From Treponema bryantii (lineage in GTDB: Bacteria; Spirochaetota; Spirochaetia; Treponematales; Treponemataceae): 64,000 bases of DNA. Within the stretch, counting starts at the first letter, position 1. Each line of letters starts with the position of its first letter. The stretch covers positions 108,489-172,488 of the forward strand of contig NZ_FOFU01000007.1 of the NCBI RefSeq assembly GCF_900111035.1, given 5' to 3'. The notes below the pieces were generated by a model, which worked only from the letters and a program-made list of their open reading frames with translations, ran no database searches and was not told where the DNA came from. This document shows, in pieces, positions 47,605 to 57,330 of the stretch. A program made the translations under genes and the position numbers.

Positions 47605-49653
47605 TTACTGTTTCTTCGTCAATAAAATTCTTTTGGTAATCAGCTGGTAAGCAATCAGAATTGCAATCATACTGAGACCAATAATATCTGACCTTGTTTC
47701 TGGAATTACACAAAGAAGTCCGGCAATTGCAAAAAGAACACGCTCAACAACATCAAAAGTAGTTTTTAATGCAACCGGCTTGTTAGTTCCATGAAGAAGT
47801 CCTGTGAAATTAAATCCATAGCCTTCAAGTGCAACGCTGATACCGAACATACCGATTAAGGCAGTTGCAATAATGAAAAGAATACGTCCAATTGAAGCAT
47901 CAATCATAAGCATCTGTGAGTTATAAACAAACATATACGGAATGATAAATGCTCCGATTGCGAGTTTAGTAGCATTAAAGGCCGTTTTCATAGGCCGTGC
48001 TTTTGCTATGGCGGCACCGGCAATGGCTGCAAGGGCAACCGGAGGAGTAACGTCTGCAATAATTCCAAAGTAGAATGCAAACATGTGTGCAGCGAGTGGC
48101 TGAACACCAAGCTGAATGATAGCTCCGGCAGTAATTGTTGAAGTAATCAGGTAGTTTGCTGTTGTAGGAGCACCCATACCAAGGATGATTGAAGCAAGCA
48201 TTGTAAAAATCAAAGTGAGGAAGAGTTTTCCGCCTGCAAGTGCTACAAGACCTGCACCAAGTTTAAGACCAAGGCCTGTAAGAGTTACTACACCAATAAT
48301 AATTCCAGCCATACCACAGGCAATTGCTACGCTGATGATATTTCGTGCAGCGGCACACATAACATCAATAAGGTCTTTTGAACCGAAGGTTGGTTTTCTT
48401 CCTTTTGCCAGGTCTACGATAGAAACTACAATTCCAATTACAAGACAGGCTACAATTCCCATAAGGGCTGCGTAAACTGCTGTTTTTCCAGCACAGAGGA
48501 ACCAGATGATTACAACTAAAGGAAGAATCATATAACCTTTGCTGAGGAACAAAGGAAGGAAGCGTGGAAGCTTATCTTTTGGCATTCCCTTAAGACCAAG
48601 TTTTTTAGCTTCAAGATGTACTGTAATAAAGATTCCTGTGAAATAAAGGATAGCAGGAATAATTGCAGCTTTTACAATTGTGATATATGGCATACCAAGG
48701 CTTTCTGCCATGAGGAAAGCTGCAGCACCCATGATTGGAGGCATAAGCTGTCCACCTGTAGAAGCAGCTGCTTCAACTGCACCGGCAAATTCTCCTTTGT
48801 AGCCGAGGCGTTTCATCATAGGAATTGTGAAAGAACCTGATCCAACAGTATTAGAAACCGACGAACCGGAAACTGTTCCAAGAAGAGCAGATGAAAGAAC
48901 TGCAACTTTAGCAGGTCCACCGCTTGCACCACCGGCAATTGCGTTACAAAGGTCGATAAAGAACTGTCCGATACCAGTTTTTTCAAGAAGTGCACCAAAG
49001 AGAATAAACAGGAAGATAAAGGTTGAACAGGCTCCGATTGGAGTTCCCATAATACCTTCTGTATTATAGAAAAGATGGCAAACTACACGCTGAAGTGAAT
49101 AACCTCTGTGGTGAAGGAAGCCAGGAAGATATTTTCCGACAAAAGCATAAATTACAAAGGTTCCGGCAATAATCATAATTGGAAGTCCAACGATGCGTCG
49201 ACAGCTTTCAAAAAGAATCAGAATACCTATGATACCAATGATTACGTCGAGTGTTGTGTTATTTCCGGAACGGCGTACAAGCTGCTGAAAGTTAATTACG
49301 ATATACATCCAGCAGCCGGCACCTGTAAGACCAAGAATTACATCGTATAAAGGCAGGGTGTCTTTAGGAAGCTTCTTAGTAGCAGGGAAAAGCAGGAAGG
49401 CCAGAAATTGAACAAAGGCAAGGTGGCTTGCACGTAAAATCTGTGCTGTAATTGCACCAGAAAGAGTTGCATAAAGCTGGAAAGCAACGAAAATTATAGA
49501 AACAATAACAGTGATGTATTGTCGCCAGCATTTATGTTCACGATAAGCCTGCTCCCGGTCAAGATTCTGCATCAGTTTTTTCATTTCATCTTCATTTGAA
49601 GTTGGAAGAATGTTGTCAATCGCGCTGTGTTCAGCCGGGTTTTGTTTGTCCAT
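47605..49653 (-). CDS. TRAP transporter permease, fused 4TM-12TM (TAXI system)
   Basis: Inner-membrane permease of 682 residues in which the small (DctQ-like, 4TM) and large (DctM-like, 12TM) TRAP subunits are fused, as in TAXI-type systems. Large-subunit signatures are visible: LSSALLGTVSGSSVSNTVGSGSFTIPMMKRLGY and GMGAPTTANYLITSTITAGAII. Sodium-driven uptake of an organic acid such as an amino or keto acid; substrate not identifiable. GGAGG site. Same operon as the DUF1850 protein and the solute-binding protein. Confidence 0.92.
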   Translation of the reverse strand: MDKQNPAEHSAIDNILPTSNEDEMKKLMQNLDREQAYREHKCWRQYITVIVSIIFVAFQLYATLSGAITAQILRASHLAFVQFLAFLLFPATKKLPKDTLPLYDVILGLTGAGCWMYIVINFQQLVRRSGNNTTLDVIIGIIGILILFESCRRIVGLPIMIIAGTFVIYAFVGKYLPGFLHHRGYSLQRVVCHLFYNTEGIMGTPIGACSTFIFLFILFGALLEKTGIGQFFIDLCNAIAGGASGGPAKVAVLSSALLGTVSGSSVSNTVGSGSFTIPMMKRLGYKGEFAGAVEAAASTGGQLMPPIMGAAAFLMAESLGMPYITIVKAAIIPAILYFTGIFITVHLEAKKLGLKGMPKDKLPRFLPLFLSKGYMILPLVVIIWFLCAGKTAVYAALMGIVACLVIGIVVSIVDLAKGRKPTFGSKDLIDVMCAAARNIISVAIACGMAGIIIGVVTLTGLGLKLGAGLVALAGGKLFLTLIFTMLASIILGMGAPTTANYLITSTITAGAIIQLGVQPLAAHMFAFYFGIIADVTPPVALAAIAGAAIAKARPMKTAFNATKLAIGAFIIPYMFVYNSQMLMIDASIGRILFIIATALIGMFGISVALEGYGFNFTGLLHGTNKPVALKTTFDVVERVLFAIAGLLCVIPETRSDIIGLSMIAILIAYQLITKRILLTKKQ

Positions 49654-49674
49654 CTGGACCTCCTTAAACTTAAA

Positions 49675-50205
49675 TTATTTCATCTCATGCTTCAAATATG
49701 AATAAAGAGATACTTTTTTATACTCCAGAATTATACTCGTCTGAGGTTCGAAATAATCTGTAAGTATGAATTCTTTTGAGCCTATTGTAAAAGATGTATC
49801 AAATACAATTGTATGTCTTGCAGTAAGACCTACAGCCATTACAAGGCGGGGAACAATTCTGTTCAGGTTTTCAATTACATAACTGTCCTGGGTAACAGAA
49901 AAAACTGCGCCAGGGGTTTCTTCTGGTTCTGGAATTCCAGCTCCATAAGATACAAATGATGTTTTGTATAATTCAATGTTGTCATCCTCTGTGTGCTTAT
50001 AAAAGTCATGAACACGACCTTTATTTACAGAGTGTGTATATGAAATAACAAAACCTTTTGAGTAGCCTTCGATGGAATAAAAAAGCTGGGGCTGACATTT
50101 TCTACTTTTTATAGAAAGTACATTGATTACCGGTGAAAAAAACACTGCGGCTACTAAACAACAAAAAATAACAATTATTAAACTTATTTTTATTACTTTT
50201 TTCAT
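49675..50205 (-). CDS. DUF1850 protein of TAXI operon
   Basis: A 176-residue protein with an N-terminal membrane segment (about 5-27). The family mark is ISYTHSVNKGRVHDFYK, followed by a conserved SFVSYGAGIPEPEE, typical of DUF1850 proteins that accompany TAXI TRAP genes. Role unknown; probably extracytoplasmic, perhaps regulating the transporter. It lies 21 nt upstream of the permease start and 57 nt downstream of the solute-binding gene. Confidence 0.8.
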   Translation of the reverse strand: MKKVIKISLIIVIFCCLVAAVFFSPVINVLSIKSRKCQPQLFYSIEGYSKGFVISYTHSVNKGRVHDFYKHTEDDNIELYKTSFVSYGAGIPEPEETPGAVFSVTQDSYVIENLNRIVPRLVMAVGLTARHTIVFDTSFTIGSKEFILTDYFEPQTSIILEYKKVSLYSYLKHEMK

Positions 50206-50220
50206 TATTTATTAATGTTT

Positions 50221-50247
50221 ACAAACGGTGCCTAAGACACCGTTTGT
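50221..50247 (-). other. Intercistronic hairpin downstream of the TAXI solute-binding gene
   Basis: ACAAACGGTG/CACCGTTTGT (10-bp perfect stem, 7-nt loop). In the minus direction it is not followed by a T run, so it is more likely an mRNA-stabilising or attenuating hairpin that raises the binding-protein message over the permease message. Confidence 0.55.
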
Positions 50248-50262
50248 ATTTATTATAGAGAT

Positions 50263-51231
50263 TTAATTTACACTCAATCCGATCTCATTATAATATTTTT
50301 TAGCACCCGGGTGGAAAGGTACTGAAACACCTGTGATTGCAGATGCAGCAGTTACTTCCTTACCTTTAGCATGTCCGCGTGCAAGTTCGTCGAGGTTTTC
50401 AAAGAGAGCCTTTGTCATCTCGTAAACTGTGTCTTCATCAAGTTTTGAACTTACTGCGAGGGTAGCTTTAATAGCGAGTGCAGGAGTATCCTCGTCTGTA
50501 CCTTTGTAAGTACCACCAGGAATTGTTGTATATGTATAGAAACCATATTTGTTGCAGATTACATCAGCTGCAGCCTGATCGATAGGAATAAGAATGAGTC
50601 CTGCTGTAAATGCGAGCTCCTGAAGTGCAGAGTTTGGAACACCGGCTGTTACGAAACATCCGTCCAAAGTTCCGTTCTGAATACCTTCAGCTGATTCCTT
50701 GAATGAAAGGTTACTCTTTTTGATATCATCAAATGTAAGGCCATAGCCTTCGAGAATCTGTTTAGCGTTGAATTCAACTCCAGATCCTGCATCTCCAACA
50801 GAAATGCGCTTTCCTCTGAAATCAGATACAGATTTAATTCCACTTGCTTTAGAAACTGCAATCTGTACAACTTCAGGATACATAGTTCCAATAGTCATGA
50901 TGTTTGAAAGTTTTTCACCAGCAAACATATCAGTTCCATGGTAAGCATAGTCCATAACATCGTTCTGAACTGTTCCGAACTCTGCTTCTCCCTTGTTGAT
51001 AAGTCTTAGGTTTTCTGCAGAAGCACCAGTTGCCTGAGCCGTAACGTTCATATTGGCAATTTTAGTGTTCCAGATGTTTGCAATTGCACCACCGAACGGA
51101 TAGTAAGTTCCGCTGGTTCCGCCTGTTGCAAGAATGTAGTCCTTCTTAGCGTTTGCATTAGATTTAGTACATCCGCTGAAAATGAGGGCAGCTGCGAGCA
51201 GTGCCAATGAAGCCTTAAATACTTTCTTCAT
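50263..51231 (-). CDS. TAXI-family TRAP solute-binding lipoprotein
   Basis: 322 residues from the ATG at 51231, chosen because TTGGAGGAAGAT precedes it and contains the Shine-Dalgarno; an in-frame TTG at 51243 would sit inside that site. Lipobox LIFSGC (Cys about 21). The TAXI signature is ILATGGTSGTYYPFGGAIANIWN followed by VTAQATGASAENLRLI. It delivers ligand to the fused permease. It is the first gene of the operon. Confidence 0.92.
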   Translation of the reverse strand: MKKVFKASLALLAAALIFSGCTKSNANAKKDYILATGGTSGTYYPFGGAIANIWNTKIANMNVTAQATGASAENLRLINKGEAEFGTVQNDVMDYAYHGTDMFAGEKLSNIMTIGTMYPEVVQIAVSKASGIKSVSDFRGKRISVGDAGSGVEFNAKQILEGYGLTFDDIKKSNLSFKESAEGIQNGTLDGCFVTAGVPNSALQELAFTAGLILIPIDQAAADVICNKYGFYTYTTIPGGTYKGTDEDTPALAIKATLAVSSKLDEDTVYEMTKALFENLDELARGHAKGKEVTAASAITGVSVPFHPGAKKYYNEIGLSVN

Positions 51232-51343
51232 ATCTTCCTCCAATTATATTATCAATATTTTACTATATATAAGCATCGGTTTCAATGAGACTAGTGTTGC
51301 GTGGAAATGTTTTTTTTTGTAAATTATGAATGGAGTTGCGGAT

Positions 51344-53047
51344 ATGAATCCAGGTGGAAAATATAAGCCCTTTATTTCTGTCCCATTAAAAGACAGAAAA
51401 TGGCCTTCAAACACAATTACTAAAGCCCCTGTCTGGTGCTCAGTAGATTTACGCGATGGAAATCAGGCTCTTATAAATCCAATGGGAATTGAGCAGAAAA
51501 TCGAATTTTTTAATCTGCTTGTTAAAATTGGTTTTAAAGAGATTGAGGTAGGTTTCCCTTCTGCGTCTGATACTGAGTTTGAATTTGTCCGCCGCCTTAT
51601 TGAAAAGAAACTTATTCCGGATGATGTCTGCATTCAGGTTTTATGTCAGGCTCGTGAACATCTGATTGCGCGAACCTTTGAAGCTATTGATGGTGCTAAA
51701 AATGTAATCTTCCATATCTATAATGCAACTTCTCCTTCTCAACGAAAATACAATTTTGGAAAATCAAAAGAAGAGCTTATTGATTTAGCTGTAAGCGGTG
51801 TAAAGTGTGTAAAAAAATACATATCTGCTGTTACAAAAGAAGCTGAAGCCGAAGGCCGTACTCCTACAAACTTCCGTTTTGAATATTCTCCGGAAAACTT
51901 TACTCAGACAGAAACTGATTTTGCAATGGAAATCTGTGGCGCTGTTTTAAAAGTCTGGGGTGCTACACCGGATAATAAGATGATTTTGAATCTTCCTGCT
52001 ACTGTTGAATGTAATCTTCCAAATCAGTTTGCAGATCAGATTGAATATTTCTGCCGGAATTTCCCTGGTCGTGAAAACTGTATAATTTCCCTTCATAATC
52101 ATAATGATCGCGGCGAGGGAATTGCTCAGTGTGAGCTTGGACTTCTCGCCGGAGCAGAGCGCGTTGAGGGCTGTCTTTTTGGAAACGGCGAGCGCACCGG
52201 AAATCTGGATATAGTAACCGTTGCACTTAATATGTATACCCAGGGCGTAGATCCTGAACTTGATTTTTCTGATCTCGATTTTATTTCTTCCGAGTTCACA
52301 AGATTAACAGGAATGACAATGCATCCGCGTTCTCCTTATGCAGGCGAACTTGTATTTACTGCATTCAGTGGTTCTCATCAGGATGCAATCAGAAAGGCAA
52401 TCAATGCACGCATGGAAGGAACTTCAAGCCTGTTATGGGATGTTCCTTATCTTTCCATTGACCCTCATGATATTGGTCGTGAATACAATGGCATTATCCG
52501 CATCAACAGTCAGAGTGGAAAGGGTGGTGCAGCATATATTCTCGAAACTATGTTTGGTATTGCAGCACCAAAAGCAATGCATCCGGTTATTGGTTCGGTT
52601 ATCAAAGCTCGTGCAGACGAACTTCAGCGCGAACTTAGTCCGGACGAGGTTTATGATATTTTTGCTGAAACCTGGCTTTATACAAAATCTCCTCTTAACG
52701 TTCTCGAAATTACAGAGCGCCATATAGAAGGTGAAAGAGGTTCAGATCTTCCTGAGCAGGTTGCCGGTATGGCTACTGTTGAATGGGAAGGAACACGCTA
52801 TGCAATTGCTGCAAACGGAAACGGACCTCTTGATGCTTTTGTAAGTGCCATGAAGCAGACTCCGGCTCCAGCTTTTAATATCACAAGCTTCCACGAGCAC
52901 TCTATTGGTCTTGGTTCAGATACCCAGGCTATGGCTTATGTTCAGATTACAAAGGATAACGGCGAACAGGTATGGGGTGTCGGAAAGAGTTCCAACGTTG
53001 GTCGTGCCGGTATTGCTGCAGTAGTCTCAGCCCTGAACTTCAAATAA
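51344..53047 (+). CDS. leuA: 2-isopropylmalate synthase, type 2
   Basis: Condenses acetyl-CoA with 2-ketoisovalerate in leucine synthesis. 567 residues from the ATG at 51344, which has GGAG 8 nt upstream; the ATG at 51326 lacks a site. It begins PGGKYKPFISVPLKDRKWPS. The HMGL barrel has WCSVDLRDGNQAL and SLHNHNDRGEG (metal His), and the C-terminal regulatory domain is seen in LGSDTQAMAYVQI...SNVGRAGIAAVVSALN. This is the LeuA type 2 form, as in Corynebacterium. It stands alone here; other leu genes are not in the window. Confidence 0.95.
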   Translation: MNPGGKYKPFISVPLKDRKWPSNTITKAPVWCSVDLRDGNQALINPMGIEQKIEFFNLLVKIGFKEIEVGFPSASDTEFEFVRRLIEKKLIPDDVCIQVLCQAREHLIARTFEAIDGAKNVIFHIYNATSPSQRKYNFGKSKEELIDLAVSGVKCVKKYISAVTKEAEAEGRTPTNFRFEYSPENFTQTETDFAMEICGAVLKVWGATPDNKMILNLPATVECNLPNQFADQIEYFCRNFPGRENCIISLHNHNDRGEGIAQCELGLLAGAERVEGCLFGNGERTGNLDIVTVALNMYTQGVDPELDFSDLDFISSEFTRLTGMTMHPRSPYAGELVFTAFSGSHQDAIRKAINARMEGTSSLLWDVPYLSIDPHDIGREYNGIIRINSQSGKGGAAYILETMFGIAAPKAMHPVIGSVIKARADELQRELSPDEVYDIFAETWLYTKSPLNVLEITERHIEGERGSDLPEQVAGMATVEWEGTRYAIAANGNGPLDAFVSAMKQTPAPAFNITSFHEHSIGLGSDTQAMAYVQITKDNGEQVWGVGKSSNVGRAGIAAVVSALNFK

Positions 53048-53154
53048 AATTTGCATTTTTCTCAAACCTAATAGATAATTTAATAATATAGTAGCTTATA
53101 GAATTATTATCTAAAAAATTGTTTTTTGCTGATTTGACTTATAGGAGAGCATAT

Positions 53155-55257
53155 ATGGCAAAAGAGTTAGATAGGTTTGACCCAAATCCGAAGAAGAATA
53201 TTTCATTAAAATTTAAACTTATTGCAATGATTGTCGGTGCAAGTATCATTGGTGTATTTGTTTCTGGAGCAGTTTCTCTGGCTACTTTTGACCGTGGTCT
53301 TATGTCAAAGACAGTTGAAGAACTTGAAGATACAACTGGTGGTGTGCAGTGGATTCTTGATGACTGGCTTGATACTCTCAGTTGTTATGCCGATATGCTT
53401 GCTTCGACAGACCATATTAAAGGTTATCTTGATGGTTCATATACAGATGATGCAAATGCTTATCTAAAAGAAAAAGGTGAAATTTGTAATGTCGATCTTC
53501 TGGCAATAACTGATACAAATGGAAAAATTACTGCGGGCTGGGAGATTACTGCGGGACAAACTCTTGATCTTCCTATAGTGGCAACAGCAATAAGGGGAAG
53601 AAAGACTTATTGTTATACTCAGCTTGGAACATTGAAATTTGGAATTGTAGTTGCAACGCCGGTTATAAAAAATGGAGTTACTCTGGGTAGTCTGCTGATT
53701 GCTTATGATATAGCAACAATGGGAACTGATGGTTATGTAAGTATTGTACATGATTTTCATACAGTTGAGTGTTCAATATTTTATGGTAAAAAATATATGG
53801 CAACTACACTTGGTTTTCATCTGATTGATCTTGATTTGGATAATGAGGAAATTGTGCAGCAGGTTCTTTATAATGGTGAAAAATATGTAGGAAAAAATAT
53901 AATTGCTCACACAGAATATTATACAGTTTACGCTCCATTATATAATGACGATGAAACAATTGCCGGTATGGTCTTTGTTGCAAAGTCAATGAAGGTTATT
54001 GATTCTGTAAGAAACAGTACACTTTCTATGGTAATTCCTGTTGCAATACTTTTGTTCCTTGTTCTTGCAACAATCGGATACTTCTTTGTTCGCTGGATTA
54101 TGAAGCGAATTAAAAACGTAACTGTATTCCTTGAAGGACTTAAGACTGGTGATGCAGACTTAACAAAACGCTGTTCACTTTATGTTCGTGATGAAATTGG
54201 TGCAATGATTATCAACTTTGATGAGTTCCTGGATAAACTTCAGGATATTGTAAAAAATCTTAAGGAATCAAAAGCAGCTCTGGGAACCAGTGGTGAAAAT
54301 CTTGATGCCGGTACAGAAGATACTGCAAGTTCAATTACAGAAATTATTGCAAATATAGACAGTATTCATACTCAGATTGTAAATCAGGATAAGAGTGTTC
54401 GTGAAACAAGCGATTCTGTTCAGCATATTTCAAATGCTATTATTGATCTTGATGCACTTATTGAAGATCAGTCGTCTAGTGTAACTCAGGCTTCTGCTGC
54501 GGTAGAAGAGATGATTGGAAATATCAATTCTGTAAACAAGTCTGTTGAAAAGATGTCATCTTCATTTAAGTCTCTTGAAGATAATGCTGAAATCGGATTC
54601 TCTAAGCAGGAAGATGTAAACGAGCGTATCCGCCAGATTGAAGGTCAGTCAGAAATGCTTCAGGAAGCAAATACCGCTATTTCTGATATTGCAGAACAGA
54701 CAAACCTTCTTGCTATGAATGCGGCTATTGAGGCGGCACATGCTGGTGAAGCAGGTAAGGGCTTTGCTGTCGTTGCAGATGAAATCCGAAAACTTTCAGA
54801 AACCTCTTCTGAACAGTCAAAGAAGATTGGTGAACAGCTTAATAAGATTATGAATTCTATTATTGAAGTTGTAGGCTCTTCAAATGAAGCAAGTACAGCC
54901 CTTACTGAAGTATCAAACCGCATTAAGGAAACTGATGAACTTGTAATTCAGATTCAGGCTGCAATGGAAGAACAGAATGAAGGTTCTAAGCAGATTCTTG
55001 ATGCTCTTCGTCATTTGAATTCTTCAACAAGTGAAGTTCGTAATTCTTCGCAGGAAATGTCTGGAAGAAACGAACAGATTGTAAAGGATATGACTATTCT
55101 TAAGGAATCTACAGATTTGATGAACACCAGTATGGATGAAATGGCTGTGGGTGCCCGGAAGATTAATGAAACCGGAGCAACCCTCAGTGAGATTTCTATT
55201 CAGGTTAAGAACTCAATCCAGCAGATTGGTGAACAGGTAGATCTGTTTAAGGTTTAA
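53155..55257 (+). CDS. Methyl-accepting chemotaxis protein with Cache sensor (second)
   Basis: Chemoreceptor of 700 residues from the ATG at 53155 (GGAG site 7 nt upstream; the longer reading to 53119 lacks one). Membrane segments near residues 22-44 and 290-315, a Cache-type sensor between them, then HAMP and the signalling domain with [26 protein letters not shown] at the tip. Unlike the first receptor, it starts with a charged tail ([15 protein letters not shown]). Its stop codon overlaps that of the convergent murD gene by two bases. Ligand unknown. Confidence 0.92.
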   Translation: MAKELDRFDPNPKKNISLKFKLIAMIVGASIIGVFVSGAVSLATFDRGLMSKTVEELEDTTGGVQWILDDWLDTLSCYADMLASTDHIKGYLDGSYTDDANAYLKEKGEICNVDLLAITDTNGKITAGWEITAGQTLDLPIVATAIRGRKTYCYTQLGTLKFGIVVATPVIKNGVTLGSLLIAYDIATMGTDGYVSIVHDFHTVECSIFYGKKYMATTLGFHLIDLDLDNEEIVQQVLYNGEKYVGKNIIAHTEYYTVYAPLYNDDETIAGMVFVAKSMKVIDSVRNSTLSMVIPVAILLFLVLATIGYFFVRWIMKRIKNVTVFLEGLKTGDADLTKRCSLYVRDEIGAMIINFDEFLDKLQDIVKNLKESKAALGTSGENLDAGTEDTASSITEIIANIDSIHTQIVNQDKSVRETSDSVQHISNAIIDLDALIEDQSSSVTQASAAVEEMIGNINSVNKSVEKMSSSFKSLEDNAEIGFSKQEDVNERIRQIEGQSEMLQEANTAISDIAEQTNLLAMNAAIEAAHAGEAGKGFAVVADEIRKLSETSSEQSKKIGEQLNKIMNSIIEVVGSSNEASTALTEVSNRIKETDELVIQIQAAMEEQNEGSKQILDALRHLNSSTSEVRNSSQEMSGRNEQIVKDMTILKESTDLMNTSMDEMAVGARKINETGATLSEISIQVKNSIQQIGEQVDLFKV

Positions 55258-56645
55258 AAGATTTCTTTGACTGCGGCCATATATTTGTTGCCGCGGTCAA
55301 ATTCGTTGCTGAACATTCCGAATGATGTAGCGCCAGGGGAGAAGACAAATACATCTTCCCCGGCGTTTTCTTTATATTCTTTCAGCAGCGGTTCCAGTCC
55401 GTTAAACGGTCCGTGATATTTTATTCCTGCCTTATCCAGTTCCGGAACAAGCTTATCAGTTGCAGTTCCTGCAAGAAGATAAATATCTTTTACCTTAATT
55501 GTATCTGCGTCAGACGCGGTAAGAGTTTTGATTAGCGGAGTAAGTTCAAGTCCTTTTTCTGTACCGCCAGTCATAAGAATTACAGGTTTTCCAAATGCCT
55601 GTGTTGCAGCAGCGGCTGCTTCAGGAACTGTTGCACAGGAATCATTGTAAAACTTTACTGTTGTACCAGCTTCATTTTTCCAGCTGTGGAAATACTGAAG
55701 GCGATGGTCGATTCCTGGCCAGCGCTGTAAAATCTCTTTGATTCGTTCATCTGGAATTCCCATAAGGTGCATAACTGTTGCTGCATTCTGAGCGTTTGTT
55801 TTCATGTGAACGCCAGGAACTAAAAGGTCTCCAAGATCAATAGACCAGGTAGCTTTGCTGCCATAGCGGAGAACAGTTGCCTTTGTTTCACTTGCAAAAC
55901 GGTCTCCCCAGTCATCAGAATCAAAAATAGAATAGTCACCCTTTGTCTGATCTGCATAAATAAGGCGCTTATCTGCAACATAAGATTCCATGTCGCCATA
56001 CCAGTTCTGATGATCTGGAACAATCTTTGTGATGACTGCGATATGAGGACGAAGTACTCCACGACCGCGGAGGTCAGCGAGCTGCCAGCTTGAGAATTCT
56101 ATAACTACTGGAGTGTCATTATTTACTTCATCAAAGAATGTGAGCGGACTAACTGTAATGTTACCGCCAAGGAAGGTTGTGTAGCCAGCCTGTGATAAAC
56201 CATAATAAATTGCACTTACTGTAGAAGATTTACCTTTGCTTCCTGTAACGGCAATTATAGGGCAGTCTGTAAAACGAAGGAAAATACTGAGGTCTGTTTC
56301 AATTGCGCGTGCAGCAGCAAGATATTTGTTGCCTTCGAATTTTACGCCAGGATTTTTAATAACACAGTCTGCATCTTCAAAGTCTTCTATTTTGTGTTCA
56401 CCAAGACGATATGTGAGACGGTTGTGGTCAAGACTATCGTCGGAGTTAAGCTTATCTACAGTGGCCTTGAGCTGCTCTTCGGTTTTCATGTCAGTAACAG
56501 TTACATAGGCACCTTTTTTCAAGAAGAAACGCACCGCAGCTTCGCCGCCGCCGTTGAGACCAAGGCCCATAATGGTAACCTTTTTATCTTTGATATCTTC
56601 AACTGATTTGAATGCGCACTGGCGCGGATAAACGTGTGGTGTCAT
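55254..56645 (-). CDS. murD: UDP-N-acetylmuramoylalanine-D-glutamate ligase
   Basis: Adds D-Glu to UDP-MurNAc-L-Ala in the cytoplasm. 463 residues from the ATG at 56645, which has a GGAG site; a longer reading would run across tRNA-Leu. The ATP-binding motif [19 protein letters not shown] is preceded by [19 protein letters not shown] (Rossmann) and followed by HDI-type ligase blocks; NPGVKFEG and DHRLQYF are seen. The gene starts 14 nt beyond the tRNA terminator, so its promoter is not obvious. Its last codons form a hairpin at 55266-55301. Confidence 0.93.
   Translation of the reverse strand: MTPHVYPRQCAFKSVEDIKDKKVTIMGLGLNGGGEAAVRFFLKKGAYVTVTDMKTEEQLKATVDKLNSDDSLDHNRLTYRLGEHKIEDFEDADCVIKNPGVKFEGNKYLAAARAIETDLSIFLRFTDCPIIAVTGSKGKSSTVSAIYYGLSQAGYTTFLGGNITVSPLTFFDEVNNDTPVVIEFSSWQLADLRGRGVLRPHIAVITKIVPDHQNWYGDMESYVADKRLIYADQTKGDYSIFDSDDWGDRFASETKATVLRYGSKATWSIDLGDLLVPGVHMKTNAQNAATVMHLMGIPDERIKEILQRWPGIDHRLQYFHSWKNEAGTTVKFYNDSCATVPEAAAAATQAFGKPVILMTGGTEKGLELTPLIKTLTASDADTIKVKDIYLLAGTATDKLVPELDKAGIKYHGPFNGLEPLLKEYKENAGEDVFVFSPGATSFGMFSNEFDRGNKYMAAVKEIF
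55266..55301. other. Hairpin in the 3' coding end of murD, shared with MCP downstream region
   Basis: TTTGACTGCGGC (55266-55277) with GCCGCGGTCAAA (55290-55301), 12-bp stem with one G-T pair and a 12-nt loop. Lies just after the overlapping stop codons of the convergent MCP and murD genes. The minus-strand side is followed by a short T run, so it may act as a two-way terminator. Confidence 0.5.
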
Positions 56646-56658
56646 TTTTTTTCTCCAT

Positions 56659-56690
56659 AAAAAAAGCCTCCCTGTTTCCAAGGAGGCCTT
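56659..56690 (-). terminator. Terminator of tRNA-Leu, 14 nt before the murD start
   Basis: Minus strand: GCCTCC/GGAGGC stem with a 10-nt loop, followed by seven T. It would stop transcription from the tRNA promoter before murD unless readthrough occurs. Confidence 0.75.
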
Positions 56691-56692
56691 CC

Positions 56693-56778
56693 TGCCGGGA
56701 ACCGGGGTCGAACCGGCACGCTGATTGCTCAGCACAGGATTTTAAGTCCTGGGCGTCTACCAGTTCCGCCATCCCGGC
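56693..56778 (-). tRNA. tRNA-Leu (anticodon TAA)
   Basis: An 86-nt tRNA with acceptor stem GCCGGGA/TCCCGGC and discriminator A, long variable arm as in class II Leu tRNAs, anticodon stem CAGGA-loop-TCCTG with TAA, and TpsiC GGTTCGACCCC. CCA is not encoded. Upstream on the minus strand a promoter is visible: TTGAAA (56818-56813), 17 nt, TATGAT (56795-56790), then 11 nt to the tRNA 5' end. Confidence 0.95.
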
Positions 56779-56789
56779 AAGTGAGTTAC

Positions 56790-56840
56790 ATCATATAGTA
56801 AATATAGGATATTTTCAAGACGGTTAGATTTTATTATAAT
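56790..56840. promoter_or_regulatory. Back-to-back promoters of tRNA-Leu and the small multidrug-export gene
   Basis: The -35 octamer TTTTCAAG (56812-56819) is read both ways: plus strand TTTTCA, 17 nt, TATAAT (56835-56840), 6 nt, ATG at 56847 (leaderless); minus strand TTGAAA, 17 nt, TATGAT, towards tRNA-Leu. Same geometry as at 12877-12927. Confidence 0.65.
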
Positions 56841-56846
56841 CTGCGT

Positions 56847-57329
56847 ATGTTTAAGAATTATATCTGGATTTTTTTGATTTCTATGGTGCCGTTAATTGAG
56901 TTGCGAGGCGCCATTCCGGTTTCGCAGGCAATGCAGCTTCCTATTATTCCTTCTTATATAGTTTGTATCGTTGGAAATATGATTCCTGTTCCAATTATCT
57001 ATCTTTTTGCACGTAAGTTTCTGGAATGGGGACAGGATAAAAAAGTTATCGGTGGAATATGTCGTTTCTTCCTTGTAAAGGGTACAGCCGCTGGTGAAAA
57101 AATGCAGGCAAAGGCAGGCCGGGGAATCTTTATTGCTCTTCTTCTTTTTGTAGGCATTCCTCTGCCGGGAACAGGAGCCTGGACGGGAACTCTTGCAGCA
57201 AGTCTTTTAGATATGCGCTTTCGTGATACAGTAATTGCAGTAACTCTTGGAGTATTGCTTGCCGGTCTTATCATGATGGCAGGAAGTTTGGGTTTATTTA
57301 CAGCAATTTTTGCAGCGCTGGGAAAATAA
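56847..57329 (+). CDS. Small multidrug export protein, COG2426 family
   Basis: Membrane protein of 160 residues, mostly hydrophobic, about four to five segments. The family pattern is IPLIELRGAIPV at the start (MVPLIELRGAIPVSQAM) and LLFVGIPLPGTGAWTGTLAASLL in the middle, with the GIPLPGTGAW motif. Annotated members are called small multidrug export proteins, though direct evidence for transport is thin. It is probably the first gene of a two-gene unit with the AEC transporter. Confidence 0.85.
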   Translation: MFKNYIWIFLISMVPLIELRGAIPVSQAMQLPIIPSYIVCIVGNMIPVPIIYLFARKFLEWGQDKKVIGGICRFFLVKGTAAGEKMQAKAGRGIFIALLLFVGIPLPGTGAWTGTLAASLLDMRFRDTVIAVTLGVLLAGLIMMAGSLGLFTAIFAALGK

Positions 57330-57330
57330 T

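Noticed and set aside
56646..56735. N-terminal extension of murD
   Set aside because: It would translate the tRNA-Leu and its terminator; the GGAG site and family alignment support 56645.
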